Position numbers and translations under genes: made by a program
Shown here: piece by piece, positions 42,591-51,421 of the stretch
Layout of the letters: each line of letters starts with the position of its first letter
How positions within the stretch are numbered: the stretch's first letter is position 1
Notes under the pieces: model-generated
What the model saw: only the letters and a program-made list of their open reading frames with translations
What the model was told of the DNA's origin: nothing
The model's database searches: none
IMG/VR virus record: IMGVR_UViG_3300045974_000283
Span: 1-64,000 of that record
DNA from: a virus
Reading direction: 5' to 3' (one strand)
Length of the DNA stretch: 64,000 nucleotides

Positions 42591-43826
42591 CTATCCTATC
42601 TTGACTAGACGACCCTGAGTATCCTTGAAGACGGTAGGGGTCGAAGGCGCAGCCGGAGTTTGACTGCTCTGTGGGACGGATGTCGTTGAGGGCTGATCGT
42701 CTGCCACCGTAACTGGTGGAGGCAACGTGATACGCGATGCCACCTTGTTGGACGGAGCAGCGGAAGGCGTGGACGGAGCTACGGGCTTCACAACCGCCGT
42801 CGTGGACTTCGGCGTGTCTGGCTTGGTCAGGGCCACCGACCGCATCGTCAACTCTGGGTGTTTATCAACTTTCTTGTCAGTCGACAGCTGAGCGAGCCCT
42901 TGGTTCTGCAGAAGCTGATTGTAGGCCACTGCCTTGTCGCCCACGCGACCGCTGTAGATGTCCCAGATCTCCGCAAACGTGCGAGGCATCTTGCGGCCAT
43001 TCTTGGGATCTTTGTAGAAGACGTCAGCGTTGGAGCCAGCCGCCTTGGCAAGAGACGTAGCGGCCGGAGCGTTCGGATTGTTGTTCAACCCGTTGAAGAA
43101 AACCCTGACGTCGCCCGGACCCAAGAAGTGCGCCATGTAGACGGAGGTCGGTGTGATAGGCGCACCCGGAACCTTCTTCAGGATGTCCACGTTCTCCTTA
43201 GCGTACAGCGCACCCATGATGGCAGAGGAGCGGGCGTCTTCGATGTCCTGGATGCGGATACCGTAGGCCGGGCTGTCACGGTTGTGACTGTACTTCGCCA
43301 CCATGTTCGCCCACGTTCCTTTGGTGAACTGGAACAGACCGCGAGCCGAGGATGTGCCTGCACCCGCGTTCGGGTCGAACGAGCTTTCGGCAGAGGCAAT
43401 CGACAGCATCATACCGGGGTCGACACCGACGCTACGAGCCGCGCTGACGATGATGTTGCTGACCGTCGTCGTGGGGATTGCTACGCTGACGCTGCCCGCA
43501 GGCGTCCGAGCCTTGGCAAGCTCCATCGTGACGTCGGATACCGATGAAGGTTGCGGAAGTGACTCATCACGTTCCGGTGCTCCGGCAGCCTCTTCAGGAG
43601 TTGGAGCCCGCTCTTCGCCTTGGTCTTCCAAGTCTGTCTCAAAGAACATCTTGTAGAACTCGCGCGCCGCCACGGCGAGGGCGGTGCCGAGCACGACCAT
43701 CATCAGAGTGGATGAAACCTTCCGAAGTTTCAGTGGACTTGCTTTGGGGCCGTCCTCAGGGTTCAGGTCCGCCAGAACGGTCGGAAGGTCGTGAACTAGG
43801 GATCGGACCATACTGGAGGCCAGCAT
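42591..43826 (-). CDS. Tail lytic transglycosylase (SLT-type)
   Basis: 411 residues. A membrane-like segment (about 38-56) is followed by an acidic/Pro-rich linker, then an SLT domain (about 120-270): IASAESSFDPNAG with the catalytic Glu147, and SSARGLFQFTKGTW, the usual GLxQ motif. It cleaves peptidoglycan at the GlcNAc-MurNAc bond, probably opening the wall locally during DNA injection, since it is encoded next to the tape measure. The rest is Pro/Thr/Ser-rich and disordered. The membrane segment is odd for a structural protein. Confidence 0.8.
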   Translation of the reverse strand: MLASSMVRSLVHDLPTVLADLNPEDGPKASPLKLRKVSSTLMMVVLGTALAVAAREFYKMFFETDLEDQGEERAPTPEEAAGAPERDESLPQPSSVSDVTMELAKARTPAGSVSVAIPTTTVSNIIVSAARSVGVDPGMMLSIASAESSFDPNAGAGTSSARGLFQFTKGTWANMVAKYSHNRDSPAYGIRIQDIEDARSSAIMGALYAKENVDILKKVPGAPITPTSVYMAHFLGPGDVRVFFNGLNNNPNAPAATSLAKAAGSNADVFYKDPKNGRKMPRTFAEIWDIYSGRVGDKAVAYNQLLQNQGLAQLSTDKKVDKHPELTMRSVALTKPDTPKSTTAVVKPVAPSTPSAAPSNKVASRITLPPPVTVADDQPSTTSVPQSSQTPAAPSTPTVFKDTQGRLVKIG

Positions 43827-43835
43827 AGAACTTCC

Positions 43836-46202
43836 TTAGCTGCCGAAGGCGTTATACATCATCAGAGCAGAACTTGGGTCAGCGAACATTGGGATGCCGG
43901 ACACGTTGAGCGCCGGAATCTGCGACTGCGTTCCTGTGCGCGGAGCCGCAGTCGGGCCGGGTTGGCTCACACCATTCGGGCCGGGCGAAGGAGCTTGTTG
44001 CTCCGACGGAGTAGACATCCGGGCGTTCCGCGTGTTCTGCATTGGACCACCACGACCCATCGCCCGAGGCGAAGTTCCCGAGCTAGATAGGGCCTGAGCG
44101 CTGATGTAGTCGATCTTGGAGCCGGGGTCGCCGTTCACCTGATCGTAGATCCACGAGCCGAAGCTCGTACCCATCATCTCCTCGAACTTCTTGTTGAATT
44201 TGTTGCCCAAGAAGCGGCCCGCGTCCATTGGATTGAGGATAGCGTCCATCACGCTCAGGCTGTCAACCGTCTTGCCCTCAGCCTCTTCATAGATGCCCAT
44301 GACCGTACCGATGGCGGTTGCCACCCATCCGGCCTTGTTGGCAATCTTCATCAGCGAGGCGACACGTGGATTGCTGGCAAGCGTAGACGCGGCGGAGCGT
44401 AGGGTGTTCACGCCTTTCGATGCGACCCACTCAGCGCCCTTGCCGACAGCCGACAGACCGTCGCCCACTGCGCCTCCCACTGCGCGAGCACCTGTCGTGA
44501 TGGCCTCGCCTGCACGACCCGCGAGGTTGAGAGCCGCCGTTCCGATGCGTGAAGCGCTCACGCCAGAGACCGCGCCACGAACAGCGGTTGCACCGCCGCG
44601 AACAGCCTTGGTCACGTTGCCGACGACCTTCTGTGCAGCAGAACCTTCCCAGCCGAACTTCGACTTGAAGAAGTCGCCCACCTTGGCGGTGAACTCTTCA
44701 ACAGACGCCCACTTCTCGCCGAAGAACTTCTTCATCGTGTCCCACTTCTCACCCGTGAGTTTCTTCAACTCTTCCATCTTGCCTTCGAGATACTTGTAGG
44801 CGTCGGACTCCTTGATCGCAGCCTTGATTGTGTTGTAGATGGACTTGATGCCGTTCCACGCACCCTTCGCCAGTTTCGCAGCAAGACCCGTGACCAGCGA
44901 TCCGGCCACGCCGAGCAGACCAGCCATCCATGGATTGCGGAACCAGTCCATGATCGAGCCTGAGCCAGAACCGTCGCTGGGACGAACGCGTCGTGCGAGG
45001 TTGCGCGCCAACGTAGCAATGGACTCCAAGGCGCGGATCTCCCGGCCTTCGTTCATGCGCTGACCCGCGTCAAGGTAGGACGACTGATTGTTGCGGGCGT
45101 TGCGGTAGATGTTTCGGTAAGGTGACTGGGGCTGAGGGTCGTCGGGACGAGTCAGCGGAGCCGTGTACGAGGGACCACCCGTAGCAGGCGGCTGAGAAAG
45201 CGGTGAAGTTGACGGAGGCGTGAAGTTGGCCGGGCCACCACGACGCACTACCTCCGCTTGCAGGTTGGAACGCTGAGCCACCAGATTGGTTCGCGCCGCA
45301 GAGAGGGACAGCTTCTGCAGTTCTTTGGTCTTGCTGACGATGTCTTGCTTGCGCTGTTTCTCGGAGGCCAAGAACTTGCTGACCGCCGTGATGCCAGTGC
45401 GGTCCTTGATCTTCTGTACCGTGTCCTTGAAGGACTTGTTGATGGCGTCAACAATGGGGTCAACAGTCTTCCGCCGCAGGAAGGAGTGGTTGAGTCGGGC
45501 AATCTCCTTGCGGAGGTTTTCGATCTTCTCTTCCTGTTTCTGCTTCTTGGTCTTGGCCGCTTCGACCTTGTCCTCTTCGGCTTCCTTCTCGCGCTGTTCC
45601 TTCTCAATGGTATCCAGGTCCTGGATGGACTTGTTCAGGGCTTCGATCTGCGAGGAAACCGTCTCGTCTCGGTAGCCTTGGATCTCACGAACGGCCGACT
45701 GGTTGAGCATCTTGGAGGTGTGGACGTACTCCTCGTAGAGGTGCAACGACTTCTGGCGGAAGCGGCGTTTCTCTTCCTCGACGCGGTGTTCGTAAGCCTG
45801 CTCGACACGACGCCGAGCGTAGTCCTCGCGAGCACCTTGCAGACGATCAGCAGACTCCCGTGCCAGACGGGTGAGAGCTTGGTTAGCACGGGTCAGCGTC
45901 ACTTTCGCGCGGTCGCGTTGTTTCTGTCCAACCTCGCGCAGTCCCTTCATCAGCGTTTGCAGGCGTTCCTTCGCGCGTTCGTAAGCCTCCGAACCCTGAA
46001 GGGAATCGGCCAGATTGCGAGCGGCGTTGGCACCGTTGTGGATAGCTTCCTCAGCCGTTTCCATGGCGAACTCGACCTCGCTCAACATGGAGTTGTAGAT
46101 CGCGTTCGTGCGGGCGTCGAGTTGGCTCTGGGTCATGCGCGGTCGCGCAGAGCCCCGAGGGGCTCGTTGCGAACCGGGCCGTGAACGTGAAATGGAAGCC
46201 AT
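43836..46202 (-). CDS. Tail tape-measure protein
   Basis: 788 residues. A long coiled-coil N-terminal half (about 30-300, with KEQREKEAEEDKVEAAKTKK), a Pro/Ser-rich linker, a hydrophobic patch (about 410-445, WMAGLLGVAGSLVTGLAAKL), and an amphipathic Ala/Gly/Lys-rich part are the usual tape-measure layout. At about 0.15 nm per residue a tail near 120 nm is expected (inference). The start lies 8 nt downstream of the frameshift extension's stop, with AAGGA between them, a classic position for a tape measure after the tail chaperones. Confidence 0.75.
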   Translation of the reverse strand: MASISRSRPGSQRAPRGSARPRMTQSQLDARTNAIYNSMLSEVEFAMETAEEAIHNGANAARNLADSLQGSEAYERAKERLQTLMKGLREVGQKQRDRAKVTLTRANQALTRLARESADRLQGAREDYARRRVEQAYEHRVEEEKRRFRQKSLHLYEEYVHTSKMLNQSAVREIQGYRDETVSSQIEALNKSIQDLDTIEKEQREKEAEEDKVEAAKTKKQKQEEKIENLRKEIARLNHSFLRRKTVDPIVDAINKSFKDTVQKIKDRTGITAVSKFLASEKQRKQDIVSKTKELQKLSLSAARTNLVAQRSNLQAEVVRRGGPANFTPPSTSPLSQPPATGGPSYTAPLTRPDDPQPQSPYRNIYRNARNNQSSYLDAGQRMNEGREIRALESIATLARNLARRVRPSDGSGSGSIMDWFRNPWMAGLLGVAGSLVTGLAAKLAKGAWNGIKSIYNTIKAAIKESDAYKYLEGKMEELKKLTGEKWDTMKKFFGEKWASVEEFTAKVGDFFKSKFGWEGSAAQKVVGNVTKAVRGGATAVRGAVSGVSASRIGTAALNLAGRAGEAITTGARAVGGAVGDGLSAVGKGAEWVASKGVNTLRSAASTLASNPRVASLMKIANKAGWVATAIGTVMGIYEEAEGKTVDSLSVMDAILNPMDAGRFLGNKFNKKFEEMMGTSFGSWIYDQVNGDPGSKIDYISAQALSSSGTSPRAMGRGGPMQNTRNARMSTPSEQQAPSPGPNGVSQPGPTAAPRTGTQSQIPALNVSGIPMFADPSSALMMYNAFGS

Positions 46203-46210
46203 GATTTTCC

Positions 46211-47393
46211 TTAGCGTCTGCGCCTACCGGGTGGAGGCTGTTTCTCTCGGTCTGCCCGTTCCTTCTGCCGCTTTTCTCGGAGCGTCGCCGCCTTGGAGAT
46301 CATGAAGGTAAGCTCGACGACGGGTTGATCCATCGAGAGCAGAACTCCGTATTCCTCAGCTACATCGGCGATGCCATTCAGCAAATAGTCCTGGGAGAAC
46401 CGATCAAAGAAAGCAGTGCGCCGACATGATGACTTTCGTCTTCACGGTGGCGCCGCACTCCTTGCAAGGGACCGAGATGGATTCCTTGATGCCGTAGTCG
46501 CCGATCAGGGCAACGAAGGCGTTCAAGGCAGCGATGACGTCAACCGGGAGTTCACCTACCAGCTTGACGCGTTCTTCAAAGGGAACCTGAGGGCCTTCCA
46601 ACGGGCGCACATGCGCAGCCATGTCGGCCAGCATCGCGTGTTCCTCGTCCACGATCGCCTCGCCTTCCGGGCCGATCGTGGTGTAGGGCTCCAGGTACAC
46701 ATCCGTGGGGATCAGGTCGTGGACTCGTGGTGCCGTGGCGAGAAGACCGAAGTCAGCCAGTTCAGCATTCGTGATGCTGAAGGCGCGATCAGCCGCTTCC
46801 TTGTCCAGGGACTTCTCATCCAACGTGGTGGCCGAGAGCACGTGAATCGCTTTCAGCGTGTCCTCATGCGCCAGCCCCGCAGCGACCTTCTTCAGGTGCA
46901 ACGGATGGTTGCAGACCGCGAGGTGTGTGAACTGCGACTTGGTGTACGACATCAGTCGCAACCAGTACATGAGATAGTTGAAATCGACGAGCGTGAACTC
47001 GTTGATCAGTGCCGGGTCCGCCATTGTGGATGCCACCGCTTCGACAACGTAACTCAAGTTCTCTTCCGCAGCCGCACGAGTGAACTTCGCCTGTTGCTTG
47101 CCCTTGATGCGGGAAGCCGCCAAAGACTTCCACGGGTAGAAGTAGAAATCCGAGGGTAGTTGAACGCTGAAATAGTCGGCGTTGCGATATTCGGGCGGGG
47201 CTGGAGTAAGCCTGATTTGGTCGTATCCTGAGATAGATGGGACGTCCGTTTTGGACGATTTTTCAGGCTCCAGTGGGTTTGCCGGTGCGGGTGCGTTTTG
47301 GTCGTTTTGGGAAGGATTTGCTCGTTTCCGGGGAAACGGCATTTCTATGTGGGAGATGGACTTGCGGCCATCATCTTCTTCAGGAGTGCTCAT
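46211..47393 (-). CDS. Frameshift fusion: gp26-like protein plus 64-residue extension
   Basis: The main frame (47393 to 46404, 329 codons) ends ...CFL then UGA at a CUU UGA site. A +1 shift there enters an open frame that continues as DRFSQDYLLNGIADV..., 64 residues, to a TAA at 46211-46213. The result would be about 393 residues. The extension has no own start codon near its 5' end, looks protein-like (helical, then a Lys/Arg-rich tail), and stops right at the tape measure's ribosome site. This is the arrangement of tail assembly chaperones made by frameshifting. Confidence 0.65.
46404..46412 (-). promoter_or_regulatory. Probable +1 frameshift site, CUU UGA
   Basis: The mRNA reads UUU CUU UGA. 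CUU UGA is the shift site of bacterial prfB (release factor 2), where tRNA-Leu slips +1 before a slow stop codon. I see no strong internal Shine-Dalgarno a few bases upstream, as prfB has. The preceding UUU C could also slip (tRNA-Phe UUU to UUC). Confidence 0.6.
46404..47393 (-). CDS. Baseplate/tail chaperone protein, gp26-like (zero-frame product)
   Basis: 329 residues. The first 60 are charged and Pro-rich. The C-terminal CKECGATVKTKVIMSAHCFL has the CxxC zinc-like motif and final aromatic pattern of the T4 gp26 (T4_baseplate) family. The body is alpha-helical (ALINEFTLVDFNYLMYWLRL). The gene lies just upstream of the tape measure, as gp26/gp51 or lambda G/T do. Both this short form and the shifted long form (see 46211-47393) are expected if recoding is partial. 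Confidence 0.75.
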   Translation of the reverse strand: MSTPEEDDGRKSISHIEMPFPRKRANPSQNDQNAPAPANPLEPEKSSKTDVPSISGYDQIRLTPAPPEYRNADYFSVQLPSDFYFYPWKSLAASRIKGKQQAKFTRAAAEENLSYVVEAVASTMADPALINEFTLVDFNYLMYWLRLMSYTKSQFTHLAVCNHPLHLKKVAAGLAHEDTLKAIHVLSATTLDEKSLDKEAADRAFSITNAELADFGLLATAPRVHDLIPTDVYLEPYTTIGPEGEAIVDEEHAMLADMAAHVRPLEGPQVPFEERVKLVGELPVDVIAALNAFVALIGDYGIKESISVPCKECGATVKTKVIMSAHCFL

Positions 47394-47421
47394 GGTTCAT
47401 GCCTTTCAGGCGTAGTGAAGA

Positions 47422-48144
47422 TTAGAAACCAGCCAGACCCGAGATACCGGGAACCGTTGGGAAGATGCTGTTGATCCTCGCTGATACAGCAGAAAGATCG
47501 TTTGAGGAAGATCGGAGAACGTCCTCGGTGGCGATGGTGAGGTCAGTCTTGAGCAGAGTGGATTCGGAACCAAACTGATAAGATGCGAAAGAAGTCGGGA
47601 CGCAATTCACATAGCGGAAATCAACCACCGTTTGATTCTTGGCATCCAAGACAAACAAGACGATGTCCTTCCAATATACAGAAGGGAGGTTGTAGTAACC
47701 GTCAGACCGTTGGACAGCGTAGTACCAATCCAGGCCCCAATTGATTGACTGACCATCGATGTCCGTGTAGAGACCGATGTTGATGTCACCCACCGAAGAC
47801 GCACCAGCCGTCTTCGAGAACTTCCCGTTGCGGAACGTCGATTGGACATCGTACCCTAGCTGAGGAGATTGAAACGAATCAATGAGAAGCGGGTCAATCT
47901 CAGTCAGCGGTGAATGGCCGATCACCGCTGCGATCCAGTCGCAAGCCAGAACCGGATCGCTAACTGCCTGCATGGCAGAAAGGGTCAGGCGACTCTTGTA
48001 TGGATTGGCAGCGGTGCGCAGCTTCTTGCTCAGGGCGTCAATGGGGCCGGTGAAGGTCTTCGCTACAGATCCGACGAACGAGTTAAGGCTGGAGGCTTGC
48101 TTGTTGAGAACAAGCCCAGCGATACCGTCCAGACCGATAGGCAT
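47422..48144 (-). CDS. Second tail-tube-like protein
   Basis: 240 residues. The C-terminal half (VVDFRYVNCVPTSFASYQFG...LLKTDLTIATEDV) has the strand order of the T4 gp19 / tube-like fold, as in tube-initiator or terminator proteins. The first 60 residues are helical. It lies between the main tube and the chaperone gene. Strong ribosome site (AAGGAGG). It may be the tube completion or initiator ring; the exact role is unclear. Confidence 0.6.
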   Translation of the reverse strand: MPIGLDGIAGLVLNKQASSLNSFVGSVAKTFTGPIDALSKKLRTAANPYKSRLTLSAMQAVSDPVLACDWIAAVIGHSPLTEIDPLLIDSFQSPQLGYDVQSTFRNGKFSKTAGASSVGDINIGLYTDIDGQSINWGLDWYYAVQRSDGYYNLPSVYWKDIVLFVLDAKNQTVVDFRYVNCVPTSFASYQFGSESTLLKTDLTIATEDVLRSSSNDLSAVSARINSIFPTVPGISGLAGF

Positions 48145-48153
48145 TCAACCTCC

Positions 48154-48666
48154 TTAGGCGGCGATGTCTTCGAAGTAGTCCATGCTGAAGCCGCAGGTAT
48201 ACGTCACGATGCCTGTGCCTTGGTCCATCTGGACTTGGCCGAGCGTCAGCGGGAACACGTTGACGATGCGAACAGAACGCGCGAGCAGGTTCTTGTCGTC
48301 GTAGAGGCCGAGCTCAACCGGAACCGCGTAGTCCGCAGAGTAGCCGCCCGCGCCTTCGCCTTGCCAGCTTCGTGCGGCATCACGCCACGCGGTGAGCATG
48401 TCGCGGGTCTTCATGTCCCGCGTTTCGATGGCAGTCATTTCCCACGTGTCATCGTAGGATAGCTTGCCAGCGAAGCGACGCTTCCGGGCATGAGCTTCCC
48501 AGGTCATCTGCTCGATGGCCCATCCGGGGAGGTTGGCAGAAACTGCACGAACGGTCATCTCGCGGCTGTCAGCCACGCCCGGAATGAATGGGATGACGAC
48601 TTCCCAATTCCAGGACCACAGCGGGTCGGTGACAGCGTTCATTTGCTGAAGGGTAGTACGAGCCAT
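48154..48666 (-). CDS. Major tail tube protein, gp19-like
   Basis: 170 residues, the normal size. A pattern of beta strands with SANLPGWAIEQMTWEAHARK, RRFAGKLSYDDTWEM and a final YTCGFSMDYFEDI resembles T4-like tail tube proteins (gp19), which stack as hexamer rings. It directly follows the sheath gene, the standard order. A stem-loop in the intergenic gap may separate their expression. Confidence 0.8.
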   Translation of the reverse strand: MARTTLQQMNAVTDPLWSWNWEVVIPFIPGVADSREMTVRAVSANLPGWAIEQMTWEAHARKRRFAGKLSYDDTWEMTAIETRDMKTRDMLTAWRDAARSWQGEGAGGYSADYAVPVELGLYDDKNLLARSVRIVNVFPLTLGQVQMDQGTGIVTYTCGFSMDYFEDIAA

Positions 48667-48686
48667 GTCTTCTCCTAAAGAGGATA

Positions 48687-48708
48687 GAGCCCGGCGATCG
48701 CCGGGCTC
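48687..48708 (-). terminator. 22-bp perfect palindrome between sheath and tube genes
   Basis: GAGCCCGGC-GATC-GCCGGGCTC: a 9-bp stem with a GATC loop. No T-run follows on the minus strand, so it is probably an attenuator or RNA-stabilising structure that adjusts the ratio of sheath to tube protein. Confidence 0.6.
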
Positions 48709-48713
48709 GGGGG

Positions 48714-50783
48714 TCAGATGGAAAGCGCCGCGACTTCGTTCTCGCTCAGCGAGAGGCCGTCTTCAGACACGATGAGCGTCAGCTCGATGGCTCGGACTGC
48801 CAGCGTAGCCACGATGGTCACTGCGATGCGCAGGGTGCCGGTGTTCACCACCGAGCTCGGGTTGTTCACCGAGTTGCAGAGCACACGATACGCGGTGATG
48901 CCACGAGTGCCCTTGACAAAGTCCAGGTACTTCTCGAGACCGTACTTGACCGCTTTCTGCAGAGTCTCATCGGAGGGCTCCTGCTCGGAGTACAGCAGAT
49001 ACTCGTACATGCTGCGCTTGAGTACGTTGCAGAGAACGCGAACGTTCAGGAACTGCAAAGCGTTCGGCGCAGACGACAGCGTCCACTGTTCCCAAAGCGG
49101 GATGCCCTTGCCCAAGAACTTGCGAGCGTAGTTGATGTTCGCACGGGCGAGGCGCGTCGCATCAGTATCTTCGTAGGCGTTGCGAATGCCGAGGACATCA
49201 AGCAGACCACGGTTCAAGCCGGCGATCGAGCGGTACGGGTAGGACACCCGCGACGTCCGTGCCAACAAGGAAGCCATGATGCCCGAAGGCGGAACGTAGA
49301 GCACCTTACCAGCCGTTGCGTCGCTCTCCAGAACATCCGACGCGAACAGAGCCGAGTAGCTGGAGTTCAGGTTCAGGTCAATGTTGCGATAGTCGAGCAC
49401 CGTCTGCGCGTCTTGAGCGACCGAAGGCGTATCGAGGAAGGCCACGCAGTCCCCGCGAGTGGAGGCCACCAGATCCATTTCCTTCTGGATGGCAGGAATC
49501 GCACGACCGGAGTTGATCATCACGTCGATGATGTATTCCTCCTTGTTGCCAAAGACATCCCACGTCGACAAGATTTCCGAAGCGGTCGGGGCCACGCCGG
49601 ATTGACCCGCTCCCAAGGAGAGGTTGATGTACTTGGTGCCCGCAGTGTTGATCGTCCAGTTCGTGGACGAGTACATGCGCAGAGCGGCCGCCGAGGCGTA
49701 GGTCGGCACGTTGGAGATACAGCGCAGGTACTTCGAGTAGACGTTGATGCGCTGTGCCGTTTCCATGGTCAGACCGGAAGCGTCGGTCTCTTCGATGATC
49801 GAGCAGTCGAAGGCTTCGACAGGCGTCAGGGTGGACTTGCTCGTATCGTAGATTTCCAGCTTGAACTTGGAGTTCACCGGCAGCGAGCTGTCCTGGGGCA
49901 GGGTCGTGAACGTGTTCGGGTAGTTCGGGAACAGAGCTCCGGTGGAGTCCTCAGCGGCACTGCCGTCATCCGCCCACGAAAGGGTTCCACCGCCTACCAC
50001 CGCGAGGGTGTAGTTCGTCAGGGTGCCAGAGCGCCCATAGATGACGTATCCAGCCGCGCCGGGAACCGCGTCCCAGTTGAGGGTGTTCTTCTTCGTGTCC
50101 GCGCCCGAGGTCGTCGAGAACGACTTGGTCGTCACCGAGAACACTTGGTTGAGCTCGTTGAATGCCGCGATGCGATAGCGGTAGGTCGTCGAGCCCAGGA
50201 GGGTGCCGCCCGTGTTGGACAGGGTGACGCCGACACGCGATGGCGCTTCCAGGTTTTTCGCTTTGATCTTGATCGCGATGTTCGCAGAGATCGAGCCCGG
50301 CCCCTTCTTGTAGAAGAAGGAATAGAGAGGCTTGCCAAGAGCGCCGAACACGGCCTCGCTCCACTGAGTGGAACCGTCGTTCGAGACGTCGAAGCTCTCT
50401 TCGAACGGATCGGCCGAAGCGTAGGCATAGGAGTTCAAGACGTAGGGGTTCGCAGCGTCAGAACCCCCGATGCCCACGTTGATGACCCCGTACTTCGTGC
50501 GGTCGGCGTCCACCGTGGACGAGGTGACAGCGCGCACCGCCCACATGGAATTGCCTTCCTTGAAGTAGTCGCGGGCTGCGAAACCGTCGAACGACAAGTA
50601 AGAACGCGCGGAGCCGAAGTCGGCGGCGAACGTGTCGTAGTTGTCGTAGAAGGTAGGGACGATCGGGCCTTGGTCGGACACGACCACGATGGCCGCAGTC
50701 GCCGACGAGTTCTGAGCGATGGTTGTTCCCAAGGCCACTTCGGAAATACGGACGTCAGCAGCTTGACGTGAGAGAGCAGTCAT
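48714..50783 (-). CDS. Tail sheath protein, gp18-like
   Basis: 689 residues. The N-terminus (SEVALGTTIAQNSSATAAIV) and C-terminal third (ANINYARKFLGKGIPLWEQW...ALQFLNVRVLCNVLKRSMYE) have typical contractile-sheath elements. An extra domain at about 180-290, fibronectin-III-like (LNWDAVPGAAGYVIYGRSG), matches the one in the gpJ-like protein. It probably decorates the sheath surface. The C-terminal domain contains the conserved strand that interlocks neighbouring subunits. The gene is followed by the tube gene. Confidence 0.85.
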   Translation of the reverse strand: MTALSRQAADVRISEVALGTTIAQNSSATAAIVVVSDQGPIVPTFYDNYDTFAADFGSARSYLSFDGFAARDYFKEGNSMWAVRAVTSSTVDADRTKYGVINVGIGGSDAANPYVLNSYAYASADPFEESFDVSNDGSTQWSEAVFGALGKPLYSFFYKKGPGSISANIAIKIKAKNLEAPSRVGVTLSNTGGTLLGSTTYRYRIAAFNELNQVFSVTTKSFSTTSGADTKKNTLNWDAVPGAAGYVIYGRSGTLTNYTLAVVGGGTLSWADDGSAAEDSTGALFPNYPNTFTTLPQDSSLPVNSKFKLEIYDTSKSTLTPVEAFDCSIIEETDASGLTMETAQRINVYSKYLRCISNVPTYASAAALRMYSSTNWTINTAGTKYINLSLGAGQSGVAPTASEILSTWDVFGNKEEYIIDVMINSGRAIPAIQKEMDLVASTRGDCVAFLDTPSVAQDAQTVLDYRNIDLNLNSSYSALFASDVLESDATAGKVLYVPPSGIMASLLARTSRVSYPYRSIAGLNRGLLDVLGIRNAYEDTDATRLARANINYARKFLGKGIPLWEQWTLSSAPNALQFLNVRVLCNVLKRSMYEYLLYSEQEPSDETLQKAVKYGLEKYLDFVKGTRGITAYRVLCNSVNNPSSVVNTGTLRIAVTIVATLAVRAIELTLIVSEDGLSLSENEVAALSI

Positions 50784-50812
50784 AGGTTTTCTCCGTAGAG
50801 TTCAGGGGTTCA

Positions 50813-51046
50813 TCAGATGGCCGAGACCCGAAGGTGTTTCTTGCCGCGAAGGCTGTTCGGGTCAACCGTCCAGCCCGTGGGAATCTTCGGACGGCCACCG
50901 GGCTGCACGAAGATGATGTCCGAGGCTTGACCCTCATCGGTGACCGGACCAAGGATGGTGACAGACTCAGAGGTCTCTCCGCGGTTGGTGACCACGAGCC
51001 GCCCGACAGGAGCTGCAGGAGTGGAAGGATCAATGGATTCGGGCAT
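50813..51046 (-). CDS. Small virion-associated protein (77 aa), unassigned
   Basis: Lies between the sheath and the 122-residue gene, in the head-neck-tail segment. Pro/Gly/Val-rich beta protein. A good ribosome site (AAGGA) precedes ATG 51046. No family recognised; the position suggests a structural or tail-completion role. Confidence 0.5.
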   Translation of the reverse strand: MPESIDPSTPAAPVGRLVVTNRGETSESVTILGPVTDEGQASDIIFVQPGGRPKIPTGWTVDPNSLRGKKHLRVSAI

Positions 51047-51049
51047 GGC

Positions 51050-51418
51050 TTATCCTTGGATGATTGAGACGTCGGTCTCGGATGATTGAACATTACGGAT
51101 GGTGACCGCGAGCACAGTGTCATCGATCACCAGCATGGAGCTGACGCGGTGAGTTGCCGTGTAGGCTGCGCGCCCTGCTCCGTTCTCAGAAATCGTGGCG
51201 TACTGCACGTCGACGAAGACGGGCTGCGACACCTTGATGCACATAAAATTGGCCGGTGAAACCGGGGTCACTGTGCTCTGGTCCTGCGCTGCCAGCGTGA
51301 GGTCAATCTTGTTGAACTGGTCAACTAGATACGACTCGCTGTAGCTGGCAGCGGAGGTGCGGATGTTGTTCACCGCAGAGAAGAGACCGAGGTTGACGGC
51401 GATACGACGAGCGCTCAT
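51050..51418 (-). CDS. Probable structural protein (122 aa)
   Basis: Soluble beta-rich protein (SQPVFVDVQYATISENGAGR). Position between the 238-residue gene and the sheath makes it a candidate neck or tail-terminator protein, but no motif confirms this. 3 bp separate it from the next gene. Confidence 0.5.
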   Translation of the reverse strand: MSARRIAVNLGLFSAVNNIRTSAASYSESYLVDQFNKIDLTLAAQDQSTVTPVSPANFMCIKVSQPVFVDVQYATISENGAGRAAYTATHRVSSMLVIDDTVLAVTIRNVQSSETDVSIIQG

Positions 51419-51421
51419 GGG

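Noticed and set aside
49413-50771. 452-codon plus-strand open frame opposite the tail sheath
   Set aside because: It lies opposite the sheath gene, which has family motifs and a ribosome site; the plus-strand translation is Arg/Gly/Val-rich with no domain.
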